From contig CAVUZI010000008.1 in assembly GCA_963745955.1 (NCBI GenBank), positions 248,001 through 312,000 of the forward strand: a DNA stretch of 64,000 bases, in the 5' to 3' direction. Under the pieces are notes generated by a model that was not told the origin of the DNA, ran no database searches, and saw nothing but the letters and a program-made list of their open reading frames with translations. The first letter of the stretch is position 1. Every line of letters starts with the position of its first letter. This document shows positions 38,601 to 47,505 of the stretch, one piece after another. The stretch is from Bog-756 sp963745955 (GTDB lineage: Bacteria; Actinomycetota; Acidimicrobiia; Acidimicrobiales; RAAP-2). The translations under genes were made by a program, and so were the position numbers.

Positions 38601-39228
38601 GGCGGCGTTCACCAACGGGGTGGGCACGGTGGACTCCACTCCGGCCACCTTGACGCTTCGGACCCTGCCCATCGTCACCACCCAGCCCACGAGCGCGTCG
38701 GTACACGAGCGGGCCGTGGCCACCTTCACCGCGGCAGCCAGCAGCTACCCCACACCAGGCGTGCAGTGGCAGGTGTCCACCAACGGCGGCACCAGCTTCT
38801 CCGCCATCGCCAAGGCCACCGGCACCACCTATTCGTTCACCACGTCGGCGGCCGAGAACCACCGTGAGTACCGGGCGGTGTTCACCAACCCGGTCGGCTC
38901 GACCACCACCGCCGCGGCGACCCTCACGGTCAAGGCCGCGGTGCCGGTGACGATCACCACCACATCGCTGCGCACCGGCTCGGTCTATCGAACGGGCAAG
39001 TCCGTGTACTCGGCGACGCTCAAGGCATCCGGCGGCGTCACGCCCTACCGGTGGTCCCTCAAGTCGGGGAAGCTCCCGAGCGGGCTCACCCTGAGCTCGA
39101 CCGGTGTGATCTCGGGCAAGGCCACCGCGGCCGGCACCGAGACGTTCGTGGTCAAGGTGGTGGGCACCAAGACCGCGGTCACACCACAGACTTCGGCCAC
39201 CAAGAAGCTCTCGATCATCATCAAGTAG
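35632..39228 (+). CDS. large secreted TIG/Ig-domain and glycine-rich surface protein
   Basis: 1198 residues. A signal peptide (VVKVASVAFVALAGTAVVVA, cleavage near ASS) is followed by an N-terminal beta region, two IPT/TIG domains at about 355-440 and 441-523 (TVTGVDPKSGTPAGGTSVVI; TLSAVSPSGGPVTGGTSVTV), a Gly-rich domain at about 557-823, three Ig-like repeats of about 90 residues (each with AVQWQVSTNGGTTF or a close variant) and a C-terminal He_PIG-like domain with GGVTPYRWSLKSGKLPSGL. No LPXTG or membrane anchor is seen. Likely an exported adhesin or matrix protein. GTG 35632 is preceded by GGGAGGGGGA. The frame is intact despite high GC. Confidence 0.8.
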   Translation: MTGLRMLSRRFQNVVKVASVAFVALAGTAVVVATPAGASSAPLISDGTAGYTPGTTSPPNQFNVLTLVTGGASAVNPSSLTVVSQPASGAATVTTTATSGIITYTPATATTGVQTLTFAYCAPGDTYPSAGNCTTATMTYRPSTGQWFGDEVEGTSVVEEIQTAVSVPSTVVHGSNLSMTVAPVATSIPSSESGDGITVTVESAGQFSLIVPVPSGLTYVPGSVEVTGGDATTSGNVAATYCTAPVSDACSAHIDSGDYKTVYPYLQTYLNPNTTVAGGDNLTMPTLAAKFTATGSAGTVVPVHFTEFVTTTTVSLVGAVTFDGYPSCASCGSGSSPTYAAPVPQATTTITPAPTVTGVDPKSGTPAGGTSVVITGSDLANASAVDFGGIPATVTADSATSITATSPPGTGTVDITVTTPDGTSATSSADQYSYALSVPPPTLSAVSPSGGPVTGGTSVTVTGDNLGDATAVDFGPGNPGTITADSSTSVTATSPAGTGTVDVTVTTPSGTTVPSRPDQFTFGTPVLTKLSSWTDTQACGVSSTTSAPALASAATLTVVGGVGGGGGGALYSTSGGAGGSASSVTGTVPVTGGQKLTAVTGCAGATAPDDADVAATGGAGGAGFSNGGAGGDGYYCLGANIEGECVGEGGADGSGGGGGGSSALCSGTSCEAGVTPLVVAGGGGGGGESTLSGSDGGAGGAAGSGSSTSSADLTGAGPSGATGATGATDIDTGNTGGAGGVNSTGDSAGGGAGGNGSDTVSAGESAANGGGGGGYVGGAGSTDDTAEDGGSGGGGGAGSSWIVNGSGATFATTSASAAVTVAFYGFVGSVPSVTTQPTGQTVDAGKSATFTVAASGNPVPAVQWQVSTNGGTTFADILGATSTTYTVTAEPTESGNEYQAVFTNSVGAADTDPASLTVDSLPVVTTNPVSETVNQGLPATFTAAGHGTPAPTVQWQVSTNGGTTFTDIPGATSGTYTFTTAAGDNGNQYQAAFTNGVGTVDSTPATLTLRTLPIVTTQPTSASVHERAVATFTAAASSYPTPGVQWQVSTNGGTSFSAIAKATGTTYSFTTSAAENHREYRAVFTNPVGSTTTAAATLTVKAAVPVTITTTSLRTGSVYRTGKSVYSATLKASGGVTPYRWSLKSGKLPSGLTLSSTGVISGKATAAGTETFVVKVVGTKTAVTPQTSATKKLSIIIK

Positions 39229-39256
39229 ACGGGTGGGCAGGCGCCATCAGGTAGGC

Positions 39257-39298
39257 GGGACCCCACCGCCGTGTGGGACCCCGCCGCCGTGTGGGACC
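39257..39298. repeat. 2.3 copies of an 18-bp direct repeat
   Basis: GGGACCCCACCGCCGTGT is followed by GGGACCCCGCCGCCGTGT and a partial third unit GGGACC, between the surface-protein stop and the lipase remnant. Probably replication slippage. Confidence 0.7.
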
Positions 39299-39345
39299 AT
39301 CTCCTCGTGGTCGGAGCACCGACCGGGGGAACTGGGGAGTGGGGA

Positions 39346-40622
39346 ATGTCGGTGACGATTCGGACCCGAGGGACCGGCGCGGCGTTGGCCGTGGTGGTGG
39401 CGTTGGCCGTGGGCCTGGCCGTCGGAGGCTGTGGATCCGCCTCCGCGACCAACCCGGACCGCCCGGACCGCCCGGCCACCCCGGCCCCAGCCGGCCTGCC
39501 CGGCTTCTACTCGATCCCGGCCACCCTTCCCTCCACTGCGCCCGGCACCCTGATCAAGTCCGAGCAGATCGCCCCGGACGGCATCGGCGGAGACGGGTCA
39601 CGTCGTACCTGGGTCATAGTACCTCTCCGAGAGCGTCTACAACAAGCCCACGGGTGGTGAGCACCGGGCACCCCGGTGATCTCCAGCGGTCCCCGACCCG
39701 CCGGCCCCGGCGTGGGCCTCTGGGGCCACGGCACCAACGGGATGGCCGACCAGTGCACGCCGTCCCTCCAGCCGACCCGTTGCCGTTGAACCAACTGCTA
39801 GGGGTGGGGGGTGCCGCCAGCGTACCAGGGGGAGGGCCCCCCGGGCCTGCTCCCGTAGCCTGGTCGGTGTGGTGGCGGCCTCGGTGCGGCCGCTCGACCG
39901 CCGGTCGGTCTCCGCCTCCAGGGCGGCAAGCACCCCGGTCCCGGCCTCGGGGGCCAGGACCGCCAGGATGCGGAAGGCCCCTGGCCATCGGCGAAGCTCC
40001 TACGCACCCGGTCTCCACCGGGTGGTGGCGGGCCACCACCGTCCCCGTTCCAGTACATCTACCTTGCCCTTGAGGCACCGCTCCTTCAAGGTGGCCTCGG
40101 AGTCGGACTCGTTACTCCACCTGTTCAGGCCGGGGCCGGGTTCAACGTCGCCTACGGCAACGCCGCGCGCCGCTGGGCCAGGTCCTCACGGCCAAGGGAA
40201 TCTCCCTCCTCCCGGTGCTGGGCTGGTGCGCCGACGACATCGCCGAAGGACGACCAACGGCTATGCGCTGGCCGACATCGTGAAGGCCGATCCCTTCAGC
40301 GTGCCGGCGGATGAGAGGACTCCTCACTGGCCAACGACCCCGGCGACCTCACCACCTCCAGCCGGGCACCGCTCCTGATCACGGGGGAGCTGACGAGCAG
40401 ATCCCGGTGCCCACGACCAAGCTTCTCGAGACCCACGAGTGCTCCATCGGCCAGGACGTCGAGCGCTGGGTCTATCCGGGCCAGAGCCACGCCGGGGTCA
40501 TCCCGGTGTCGATGGCCGACATGGTCCACTGGATCTCCGACCGGTTCTCGGGGATCGTGGCCCCGGACCCGTACCGGCCGGTGGGACAGCCGGGCATCGA
40601 GGTGAGCGACTGCGCCGGTTGA
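39346..40622 (+). pseudogene. secretory lipase (LIP-family) pseudogene
   Basis: The N terminus is intact: ATG 39346, a lipoprotein-like leader ending LAVGGCGS, then PAGLPGFYSIPATLPSTAPG, typical of secretory lipases. Past 39600 the homology jumps between all three frames: SESVYNKPTGG, GLWGHGTNGMADQCTPSLQP, FQYIYLALEAPL, AGFNVAYGNAA, then ADEQIPVPTTKLLETHECSIGQ and GQSHAGVIPVSMADMVHWIS to the stop at 40622. The stretch that should hold the nucleophile motif GHSxGG (about 39820-39990) is not recognisable in any frame. More than frameshifts is therefore wrong, and this is treated as true decay. Confidence 0.75.
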
Positions 40623-40682
40623 CCCGGGGGGCCCTGGCCGGACCCTCGCTCGCCGGCGTGGGGGATGCCTATGGTGGGACCA

Positions 40683-41167
40683 TGCATTTCGTCATCGGCT
40701 CCGACCATGCCGGCTTCATCCTGAAGGGTGCGGTCGTCGCCCACCTCCGCGACGGTGGTCACCAGGTGGAGGACATCGGGACGTACTCCACGGATCCGGT
40801 GGACTACCCGCCCATCTGTGCCGCCGTGGCCCGGGCCGTGGTCGACGGACGCGGCGACCTGGGCGTCGTCATCGGTGGCAGTGGCCAGGGCGAGGCCATC
40901 TCGGCCAACAAGGTCCACGGCGCCAGGGCCGCGTTGTGCCACGACGAGTACACCTCGCGGTTCGCCCGTCTCCACAACGACGCCAACGTGCTGTCGCTGG
41001 GTGCCCGGGTGGTGGCCACCGAATTGGCCCTGGACATCGTCGACGTGTTCGTGGCCACGGCCTTCGAGGGGGGCCGGCACGTGGCCCGCATCGAGGAGAT
41101 CGCGGTGATCGAGGCCGAGGAGTGCGGTGACCCCGGCCCGGGTCCGGCGGGCCGACCGGCGACGTGA
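40683..41167 (+). CDS. rpiB: RpiB/LacAB-family sugar-phosphate isomerase
   Basis: About 160 residues. FVIGSDHAGFILKGAVVAHL, VEDIGTYSTDPVDYPPIC, GVVIGGSGQGEAISANKVHGARAALCHDEYTSRFARLHNDANVLSLGARV match ribose-5-phosphate isomerase B throughout. GSGQG at the active site carries Ser rather than the Cys of E. coli RpiB, as in mycobacterial enzymes. ATG 40683 gives the canonical N terminus. The final 20 residues (Gly/Pro-rich) extend beyond the fold. Its stop overlaps the amidohydrolase start as GTGA. Confidence 0.9.
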
Positions 41168-42528
41168 CCGGTTCGGACGATTCGGCCACCGGTCCCGCCC
41201 GCCCTGACCCGACCGTCCGCTACCTGGCCGATGCCGTGGTGCCGTGTGACGGTCCGGACCCGGTCCTGCGGCCCGGCGTGGTCGAGGTGTCGGGCGGAGC
41301 CATCACCCACGTGGGCACGGCCGGATCGCAGGACCATGCGAGTCCGCCCCGGGAGGTCCGTGTCCGCGGTGCCCTCCTCCCCGGACTGGTCAACGTGCAC
41401 TGCCACTCGCCGATGACCCTGTTCCGGGGTTCGGGGGAGGGTCTGCCCCTCCACCAGTGGCTCAACCAGGTGCTGTGGCCGCAGGAGGCCCATCTCACCG
41501 AGGACGATGTGTTCTGGGGCATGACCCTGGCCGCCGCCGAGCTCCTGCGCTTCGGCGTGACCACCACCTGTGAGGCCTACTTCTTCGAGGACGCGCTGGC
41601 CGACGCCGTCGTGGCCGCGGGGTCGCGGGCCCTGGTCACGCCCGGGGTCCTCCAGCTCCCCGGTGCGCCGTCCGATGAGCGGTGGTGGGACAGGAGGGTC
41701 GCGGAGATCGTCGACTTCCATGCCCGGCGCCAGGGGGACCACGACCGGATCGAGGTCGGCTTCGCCCCCCATGCCGCCTACACGGTGCCCCTTCCCGTGC
41801 TCTCCGACATCGCCGCCGCGGCCCGGGAGCTCGATGCCCTGTTCCACATCCATCTGGCCGAGACCGAAGAGGAGGGCACCCGGTTTCTGGCCGAGCACGG
41901 GCGGTCGGCGCCTGCGGCCCTGGCCGATGCCGGCGTCTTCGGCGGGCGCGTCCTGGCCGCCCACAGCATCTGGCTGTCGCCCGAGGACATGACCCTCTAC
42001 TGCGACCACGACGTGGCCGTGGCCCACTGCCCCCAGAGCAACGCCAAGCTGGCCTCGGGGGTGGCCCGGCTGTCGGAGTTCCTGGCCCGTGGGATCAGGG
42101 TCGGGTTGGGGACCGACGGTCCGGCATCGAACAACGATCTCGATCTCTGGGAGGACATGCGGTTCGCCGCCCTGCTGGCCCGCACCCGCGAGTTGGACGC
42201 GGCCGCGCTCACCGCCACGGCTGCCCTCGATCTCGCCACCAGGGGAGCGGGGCTGGCCCTCGGGCGCCCCGACCTCGGCGTGCTGGCCGTGGGAGCACGG
42301 GCCGACATGATCGTGGTGGACCTCGACGACCCGGTGTTCGTTCCCTGGCTCGAGGACGCCCAGCTGGTCGACCACCTGGTCTGGGCGGCATCCTCCCGGC
42401 TGGTGACCGACGTGTGGGTGGCCGGCCGTCAGGTGGTCGAGGGCGGCCGGTGCACGACCGTCGACGTCGACCGGGCCCGGGACGAGGTGGAGGCCCGGGC
42501 CCGGCGGCTCCAGCAGGCCGTGGCCTGA
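41164..42528 (+). CDS. amidohydrolase, SAH/MTA deaminase-like
   Basis: About 454 residues of the TrzA/MtaD group. PGLVNVHCHSPMTLFRG holds the HxH metal pair, HIHLAETEEEGTRFL and VLAAHSIWLS supply further His ligands, and GLGTDGPASNNDLDLWEDMR the metal-binding Asp. Family members deaminate S-adenosylhomocysteine, 5-methylthioadenosine or guanine-like bases; the NNDLDLWEDMR stretch favours the first two. GTG 41164 overlaps rpiB. Pairing with an RpiB-like isomerase suggests salvage of nucleoside or sugar-phosphate fragments, which is inference. Confidence 0.85.
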   Translation: MTGSDDSATGPARPDPTVRYLADAVVPCDGPDPVLRPGVVEVSGGAITHVGTAGSQDHASPPREVRVRGALLPGLVNVHCHSPMTLFRGSGEGLPLHQWLNQVLWPQEAHLTEDDVFWGMTLAAAELLRFGVTTTCEAYFFEDALADAVVAAGSRALVTPGVLQLPGAPSDERWWDRRVAEIVDFHARRQGDHDRIEVGFAPHAAYTVPLPVLSDIAAAARELDALFHIHLAETEEEGTRFLAEHGRSAPAALADAGVFGGRVLAAHSIWLSPEDMTLYCDHDVAVAHCPQSNAKLASGVARLSEFLARGIRVGLGTDGPASNNDLDLWEDMRFAALLARTRELDAAALTATAALDLATRGAGLALGRPDLGVLAVGARADMIVVDLDDPVFVPWLEDAQLVDHLVWAASSRLVTDVWVAGRQVVEGGRCTTVDVDRARDEVEARARRLQQAVA

Positions 42529-42567
42529 GCCGGAACAGACGGTGGCCCGTTGGCGCGGTGGGTCCGG

Positions 42568-42726
42568 TTCTCCTCCGGGCAGCAGTGCGCGCAGCACCTC
42601 TGTCCGTGCCAGTCCGCTCGAGACCAAGGGGTGTCGTCGTCGAAGGTGCTTTCGGAGGGCTTCGGACTCGGGCTCGCGGACGGCCAATTTCACAATGGCC
42701 GAGGTGTCCAAGTAGGTCGCCGCCAC
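42568..42726 (-). pseudogene. VapC-type PIN toxin, truncated
   Basis: GTG 42726 starts VAATYLDTSAIVKLAVREPESEALRKHL, the PIN-domain N terminus with the first catalytic Asp (LDTSAIVK), then LVSSGLARTEVLRALL with the second acidic residue (TEVLRA). After about 53 residues homology stops, against the 3-prime end of the amidohydrolase gene. The C-terminal half with the remaining catalytic acids is missing. The antitoxin stop is 4 bases upstream. Confidence 0.7.
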
Positions 42727-42730
42727 GTGC

Positions 42731-42943
42731 TCAGCGCTCGTTGTCGCGCAGACGTCGAAGGGCCACAGCGGGTGGCTCCACGCCGTCCGGGAGCGATATC
42801 GGCTCGGGAAGATCGTCGATTCCAGCAGAGGAGGGGTCGATCTCGCCGGCGGCCCGCATCTGTTCAATGGGGTCCCGTCAGGGAGCGGCGCAAGCCTGGC
42901 CACGGGGCGTCCACGATCGGTGATCTCGACCGTCTCACCTTGT
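42731..42943 (-). pseudogene. Phd/VapB-type antitoxin remnant
   Basis: GETVEITDRGRPVARLAPLPDG is the conserved core of Phd/VapB antitoxins. After a one-base frame change at about 42870 it goes on as IEQMRAAGEIDPSSAGIDDLPEPIS to the stop at 42731. The usual N-terminal DNA-binding part is absent, because the sequence upstream is the end of an SRPBCC gene. Both ends of the toxin-antitoxin pair have therefore been cut. Confidence 0.65.
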
Positions 42944-43430
42944 TCACCGGTCCCGGTCGTGGAGCAGCCCGGCGTGTGCGGCCGCCCCGGAGGCGAACCC
43001 GCCGATCATCCTCGTCACCACGGCCACCATGAGACGGCCGGTGAACGGGATCTTGGTGTCGAACGTCGCCGACCAGGAGATGGTGGTGCCCGAGCCGTCC
43101 GGTGCGAGGACGCACATCGGCCCGGTAGTGGCGAACCGGAAAGCCCTTCAAGATGGTGTAACCGAGATGATGGGGAGGCTCCCAGGCCACCACCTCCTCC
43201 TGTGACCCGATACCGAACCTGGTGAACCGGCGGACGGCTCCGATCCCGTCCGGCGGGGGGTCGCCGGCGCGGACCAGATCCGACTGCGTGAGGAACGTCC
43301 ACTCCTTCCAGCGACGGGCCTCCCCGATGAGCGGCCACACCTCGTCGACGGGGGCTGTCGACCGGGCTTGCGCCTGGACCGACCACCGTGCCTCCGGGCC
43401 CGGAGGTGCACCGGAGGCCGGCGTGCTCAT
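42944..43430 (-). CDS. SRPBCC-family protein (polyketide cyclase/START-like); one frameshift
   Basis: About 161 residues after correction. SVQAQARSTAPVDEVWPLIGEARRWKEWTF is the N-terminal strand-helix of the helix-grip fold, and GYTILKGFPVRHYRADV the central sheet. A one-base insertion near 43112 then shifts to a frame reading VLAPDGSGTTISWSATFDTKIPF and ending HDRDR at 42944; length is 1 modulo 3. Such proteins bind hydrophobic ligands. ATG 43430 overlaps the stop of the neighbouring SRPBCC gene as ATGA, so they are co-expressed. Confidence 0.75.
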
Positions 43431-43810
43431 GCCTCGAGGTGGGCCTTCAGCGCCTCGAGGGCCTGCTGGTAGACGGTGGCCATGAGATCGGCCATGGCAT
43501 CGGGGGTCGCCTCCACCACCCAGGTCACGTGGCTGGTGTCTCCGGTGGGGATCACCGTGATGGTCGCTTCGTGGCTCTCCACCGGGGCGCCGTCGGCGAT
43601 CGAGTAGGTCAGGGCCCGTCCGGCGTCGTCCTTCGACACCAGGCGCTCGGTGATGGTCATCCCCATCGTGTCGAGGATCCGGTCATCGCCCTCCACCCGG
43701 CACGAGTCGATGCCCGGCATCCATCCGCCGACGCCCCCGAAGTCGCCGATCACCGCCCATACGTTGTCCGCCGGCCTGTCGATGTCGATCTCTGCCGTGC
43801 CTGAGGCCAT
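43427..43810 (-). CDS. SRPBCC-family protein
   Basis: 127 residues. GTAEIDIDRPADNVWAVIGDFGGVGGWMPGIDSCRVEGDDRIL is the typical opening of SRPBCC proteins with the Trp of the ligand pocket, and VTWVVEATPDAMADLMATVYQQALEALKAHL forms the long C-terminal helix. It is intact. Ligand unknown; proximity to a divergent thioesterase and acyl-CoA ligase suggests a lipid or polyketide. ATG 43810 follows sequence GAGGGGAGAACC. Confidence 0.8.
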   Translation of the reverse strand: MASGTAEIDIDRPADNVWAVIGDFGGVGGWMPGIDSCRVEGDDRILDTMGMTITERLVSKDDAGRALTYSIADGAPVESHEATITVIPTGDTSHVTWVVEATPDAMADLMATVYQQALEALKAHLEA

Positions 43811-43933
43811 GGTTCTCCCCTCGTCCGCTGCCGTGCCGGGAGCCCGATGACGTGCGTCCCGGCGGTCTGTGTTGCCCAGATGGTAGGCGAGCGGTGCCGC
43901 GGCCGGGAAGTGCTTCCGCGGGCGGGTGGGAGT

Positions 43934-44004
43934 GGTGCCGCATGGCGGGTGAGCGGTGCCGCATGGCGGGCGAGTGGTGCCGCATGGCGGGCGAGCGGTG
44001 CCGC
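43934..44004. repeat. 3.4 copies of a 21-bp tandem repeat
   Basis: The unit GGTGCCGCATGGCGGGYGAG plus C or T repeats three times, with a fourth partial copy, in the gap between the divergent SRPBCC and thioesterase genes. The 21-bp period is two helical turns, so it could present a protein site on one DNA face, or be slippage. Confidence 0.75.
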
Positions 44005-44061
44005 CCGCCGGCCAGGTCGGGACGTTGGCACACCCGGTGGTGGCCCCGTAGCGTCGATCCC

Positions 44062-44875
44062 ATGCTCTCCACACCCGCGGGCGACGACGGCGCCGCGCTC
44101 TTCCTTCCCGACGGCGATCACCTGGTGCCGACCGAACGGGCCAGGGGGCCGTGGTCGCCGCACGCGCTGCACGGAGGCCCGGTGGCCGCGGTGGTGGCCC
44201 GGGCCGCCGAAGCCCATCCCGGCGGGGAGGAGCTGCAGCTGGTCAGGATCACGCTCGAGCTGCTCCGGCCGGTCCCGATGACGCCGCTCGCCGTGACCAG
44301 TTCGCTGGTCAAGCCCGGCCGCCGGGCACAGCTCGTCGACACGGTGGTCGAGGCGGACGGTGTCGAGGTGGCGTGGTCGCGGTCCCTCCGCATCCACCGG
44401 GCCCCCGACGACCAGCGGGCGGAGCCGACGGTACCCGAGGACGACCCTCCGGCACCTCCCGACCGGATCCCTTCGACGCCGATGATGGTCGGCGACCGAA
44501 CGGCCTTCCACAACGAGGGGATGGAGATGCGGTTCGTGAACGGTCGCACCAACGACCTGGGTCCGGCCACGGTGTGGTTCCGGCTGCGGTGCCCGGTGGT
44601 GCTGGGCGAGCCGCCGTCGCCGTGGCAGCGGGTGGCGGCCGCGGCCGATTTCGGCAACGGGGTGTCGGCGGAGCTCGGGTTCGGGTCGAGCTCGTTCATC
44701 AACCCCGATCTCACCATCTCGGTTCACCGCCCGCCGGTCGGGGAGTGGATCTGCCTCGATGCCCGCACCCGGTTCGGGACCCCGGGCATCGGAGCGGCCG
44801 AGTCGGCACTCTGGGATGTGCGTCGGTCGGATCGGCCGCTCCGTCCAGAACCTCGTGGTCGAGGTCCGACCGTGA
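44062..44875 (+). CDS. thioesterase-family (double hotdog) protein; one frameshift
   Basis: About 270 residues. GPWSPHALHGGPVAAVVARAAE is the first hotdog motif, ITLELLRPVPMTPLAV and VVEADGVEVAWSRSLRIHR follow, and FGNGVSAELGFGSSSFINPDLTISVHRPPVGEWICLDARTRFG is the second hotdog. A one-base insertion at about 44825 hides the natural end IGRSVQNLVVEVRP; uncorrected, the frame runs into the next gene and imitates a fusion. Length is 1 modulo 3. Its stop overlaps the ligase start as GTGA. Likely hydrolyses acyl-CoA. Confidence 0.75.
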
Positions 44876-46564
44876 CCGCGGTCCCGACGGCCGCCGACCC
44901 CGGGCCCAGCGTGGCCGACCTTCTGGTGGCCCGGGCCGAGGACGACCATCCCGGCCTCCGTTTCGAAGACGAGCGGTGGAGCTGGCGGGAGGTCGTGTCG
45001 GCCAGCGCCGCCCGCGCCTCGTGGATCCGGTCCGTGGCCGGCCCCGACCCCCTCCATGTCGGCGTGCTCCTCGGCAACGTCCCTGAGTACATCTTCTGGT
45101 TGGGTGCGGCGGCCCTGGCCGGCGCGGTGGTCGTCGGGATCAACCCGACCCGCCGCGGCCAGGCCCTGGCCGGCGACATCGGGCGCACCGACTGTGCGGT
45201 GGTGGTCACCGACGCCGAGGGCGCGCGCCTGCTCGACGGGCTCGACCTCCCCGTGCCTCCCGAACGGGTCATCCGCATCGACGGCGCCGGGTACCCCGAC
45301 CTCCTGGCGCCGCACGCGGGAGCCGACTGCCGGTCCCTGGTGGCCGCGTGCACTCCCACCCGCGACGACCTCTACCTCCTGCTGTTCACCTCGGGGACCA
45401 CCGGTGCCCCGAAGGCGGTCCGCTGCACACAGGGCCGGTTGGCGTCGATCGCCGTCCGCTCGGCCGGGGCCTACGGCTTCGACCGTGACGACGTGGCCTA
45501 CTGCACCATGCCGCTGTTCCACGGGAACGCGCTGATGGTCCTGTGGGGACCCTCGCTGGTGGTCGGGGCCACCGTGGCCCTGGCCCGCCGGTTCACGGCG
45601 TCGGGTTTCGTGGCCGACGTGCGCAGGTACGGGGCCACCACGTTCACCTACGTGGGCAAGGCCCTGGCCTACGTCCTGGCCACCCCGCCGTCACCCGAGG
45701 ACGCCTCCATCACCCTCCGGCGCGGGTTCGGCACCGAGGCCTCGGTGGCCGACCACGCCGCGTTCGAACGCCGGTTCGGATGCGTGCTCACCGAGGGGTA
45801 CGGCTCGAGTGAAGGGGGGCTGGCCATCAGCCGGACCCCGGACACGCCGGTGGGCTCGCTCGGCCGGCCGGTGGGCGACATCGTCATCGTGGACCCCGAG
45901 ACGCAGGAGGAGTGCCCGCCGGCCCGGTTCGACGCCACCGGCAGGTTGCTCAACGGAGCCTCGTGCCATCGGCGAGATCGTCAATCGTGACGGCGTCGGC
46001 GGGTTCGAGGGGTACTACGCCGACGAGGAGGCCACGTCGTCCCGAACCCGGAACGGCTGGTACTGGACCGGGGACCTGGCCTACCGCGACGAGGACGGCT
46101 TCTTCTACTTCGCCGGTCGGCGCGGCGACTGGATGCGGGTGGACTCCGAGAACCTGACCGCCGGCCCGATCGAGCGGGTGCTGGTCCGCCACGAGGGCGT
46201 CGCCACCGTGGCCGTGTACTCGGTGCCCGACCCCCGCTCCGGCGACCAGGTGATGGCCGCCTTCGAGATGCTCCCGGGCCGTGCGTTCGAACCCGAGGGC
46301 TTCGCCACCTTCCTCGACTCCCAACCCGATCTGGGCACCAAGTGGAGCCCCTCGTACGTCCGGATCACCACGGGTCTTCCCCAGACGGCCAGCGGCAAGG
46401 TGACCAAGGACCCGCTCCGGGCCGCGGGCTGGTGGGAGGGAGCCGACCCGATCTACCGCCGTCAGGGGGCGACGTCGGCGTACGTGCTCATGGACGAGGA
46501 CGACCGACGGGGCCTGCGGGCCGAGTACCTCCGCCACGGTCGAGCAGGCCTTGTCGGTGGGTGA
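44872..46564 (+). CDS. AMP-binding acyl-CoA synthetase (FadD-like); one frameshift
   Basis: About 563 residues. LLLFTSGTTGAPKAVRCTQG is the ATP-binding P loop (motif A3), GYGSSEGGLA is A5, YWTGDLAYRDEDGFFYFAGRRGDWMRVDSEN spans A7-A8, and GKVTKDPLRAAG the catalytic C-terminal Lys. A one-base insertion near 45960 divides the N- and C-terminal parts; length is 1 modulo 3. It activates a carboxylic acid as acyl-AMP and then CoA thioester; chain length cannot be told. Overlaps both neighbours. Confidence 0.88.
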
Positions 46565-47505
46565 CGACGATCGGCCGTCGGCGTTCGATCGGAGACGGGG
46601 GCGACTGGCCGGTTCGGCCTCGCGGGCGGTGGCCACGGTCGGACCGGTTCCAGCAACGGCATCGGGTCACCGCCGTCGCCGGCGCCGTGGCCCGCAAGTA
46701 CTCCGACGACCAGGCCGGCCGGCTGACCGCGCAGATCTCCCACGCCGCCTTCCTCGCCGTCTTCCCGTTGCTGCTGGTGCTGTTCACCGTGGTGGGCATC
46801 GTCCTCCACGGGCACCCGTCGCTGCAGGACGACATCATCAACTCCGCCGTGCGCCAATTCCCGGTGGTCGGTTCCGACCTCAAGGACAACGTGCGCCAGC
46901 TGTCCACCGGGAACGCGCTGGCCCTCACCGTCGGGCTCCTCTGGCTGGCCTACGGGAGCATGAGACTGAGCCGCAGCGCGCAGGTGATGATGGCCGTGGT
47001 GTGGGGGATCCGCCGGCACGAGCTGCCCGACTTCTGGCACTGGATCCCGCGGGCGGCGGGCTTCCTGGCCGTGCTGGGCGCCGGGTTCATCGCCGGCGGG
47101 GCACTGGCCGGGCTCGGGGCCTTCGGGCGGCTCGGAGCCTTTTCGGCCTGGGTCGGCCTCGTGCTGTCGTTGGCCGTCAACGTCCTCATGTACTGGGGCG
47201 GGTTCGCCATCATCGTGCGGATCCCGAGGGACGAACGGGCGGTGTGGCCGGGGGCGGTCATCGGGGGCGTCGGATGGACGGTGCTGCAGTTCACCGGCGC
47301 GCTGCTCGTGAACCACCAGCTGCGCCACCTCTCGAGCCTCTACGGCACCTTCGCCACCGTCCTCGGGCTCATCTGGTGGATCGCCCTCGGTGCCATGGTG
47401 ACGGTCTATGCCGCCGAGTTCAATGTCGTGCTGACCCGGCACCTCTGGCCCCGGTCCATTCGCCGCCTCCGCCGTCGGCGAAGAGCGGTGGCGCAGCGAG
47501 GCTGA
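46557..47505 (+). CDS. YihY/BrkB-family membrane protein; one frameshift
   Basis: About 315 residues with six membrane segments. DDQAGRLTAQISHAAFLAVFPLLLVLF, GSMRLSRSAQVMMAVVWGI and LYGTFATVLGLIWWIALGAMVTVYAAEFNVVLTR are BrkB/YihY hallmarks. The likely start is GTG 46557 in the frame GDDDRPSAFDRRRGRLAG; a one-base insertion near 46641 then leads to VDRFQQRHRVTAVAGAVARKY. Otherwise GTG 46561 in the downstream frame. Function of the family is poorly defined (once called ribonuclease BN); a lipid or envelope role is often suggested. It abuts the converging MFS gene. Confidence 0.8.

Noticed and set aside
40804..42903. Open frame of about 700 codons on the minus strand
   Set aside because: It is antisense to the rpiB and amidohydrolase genes, which have clear motifs. 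Only its first part corresponds to real sequence (the toxin-antitoxin remnant).
43852..45990. Natural fusion of thioesterase and acyl-CoA ligase
   Set aside because: The thioesterase C terminus IGRSVQNLVVEVRP and a stop are present in the neighbouring frame, and a GTGA overlap starts the ligase. The fusion comes from one inserted base.
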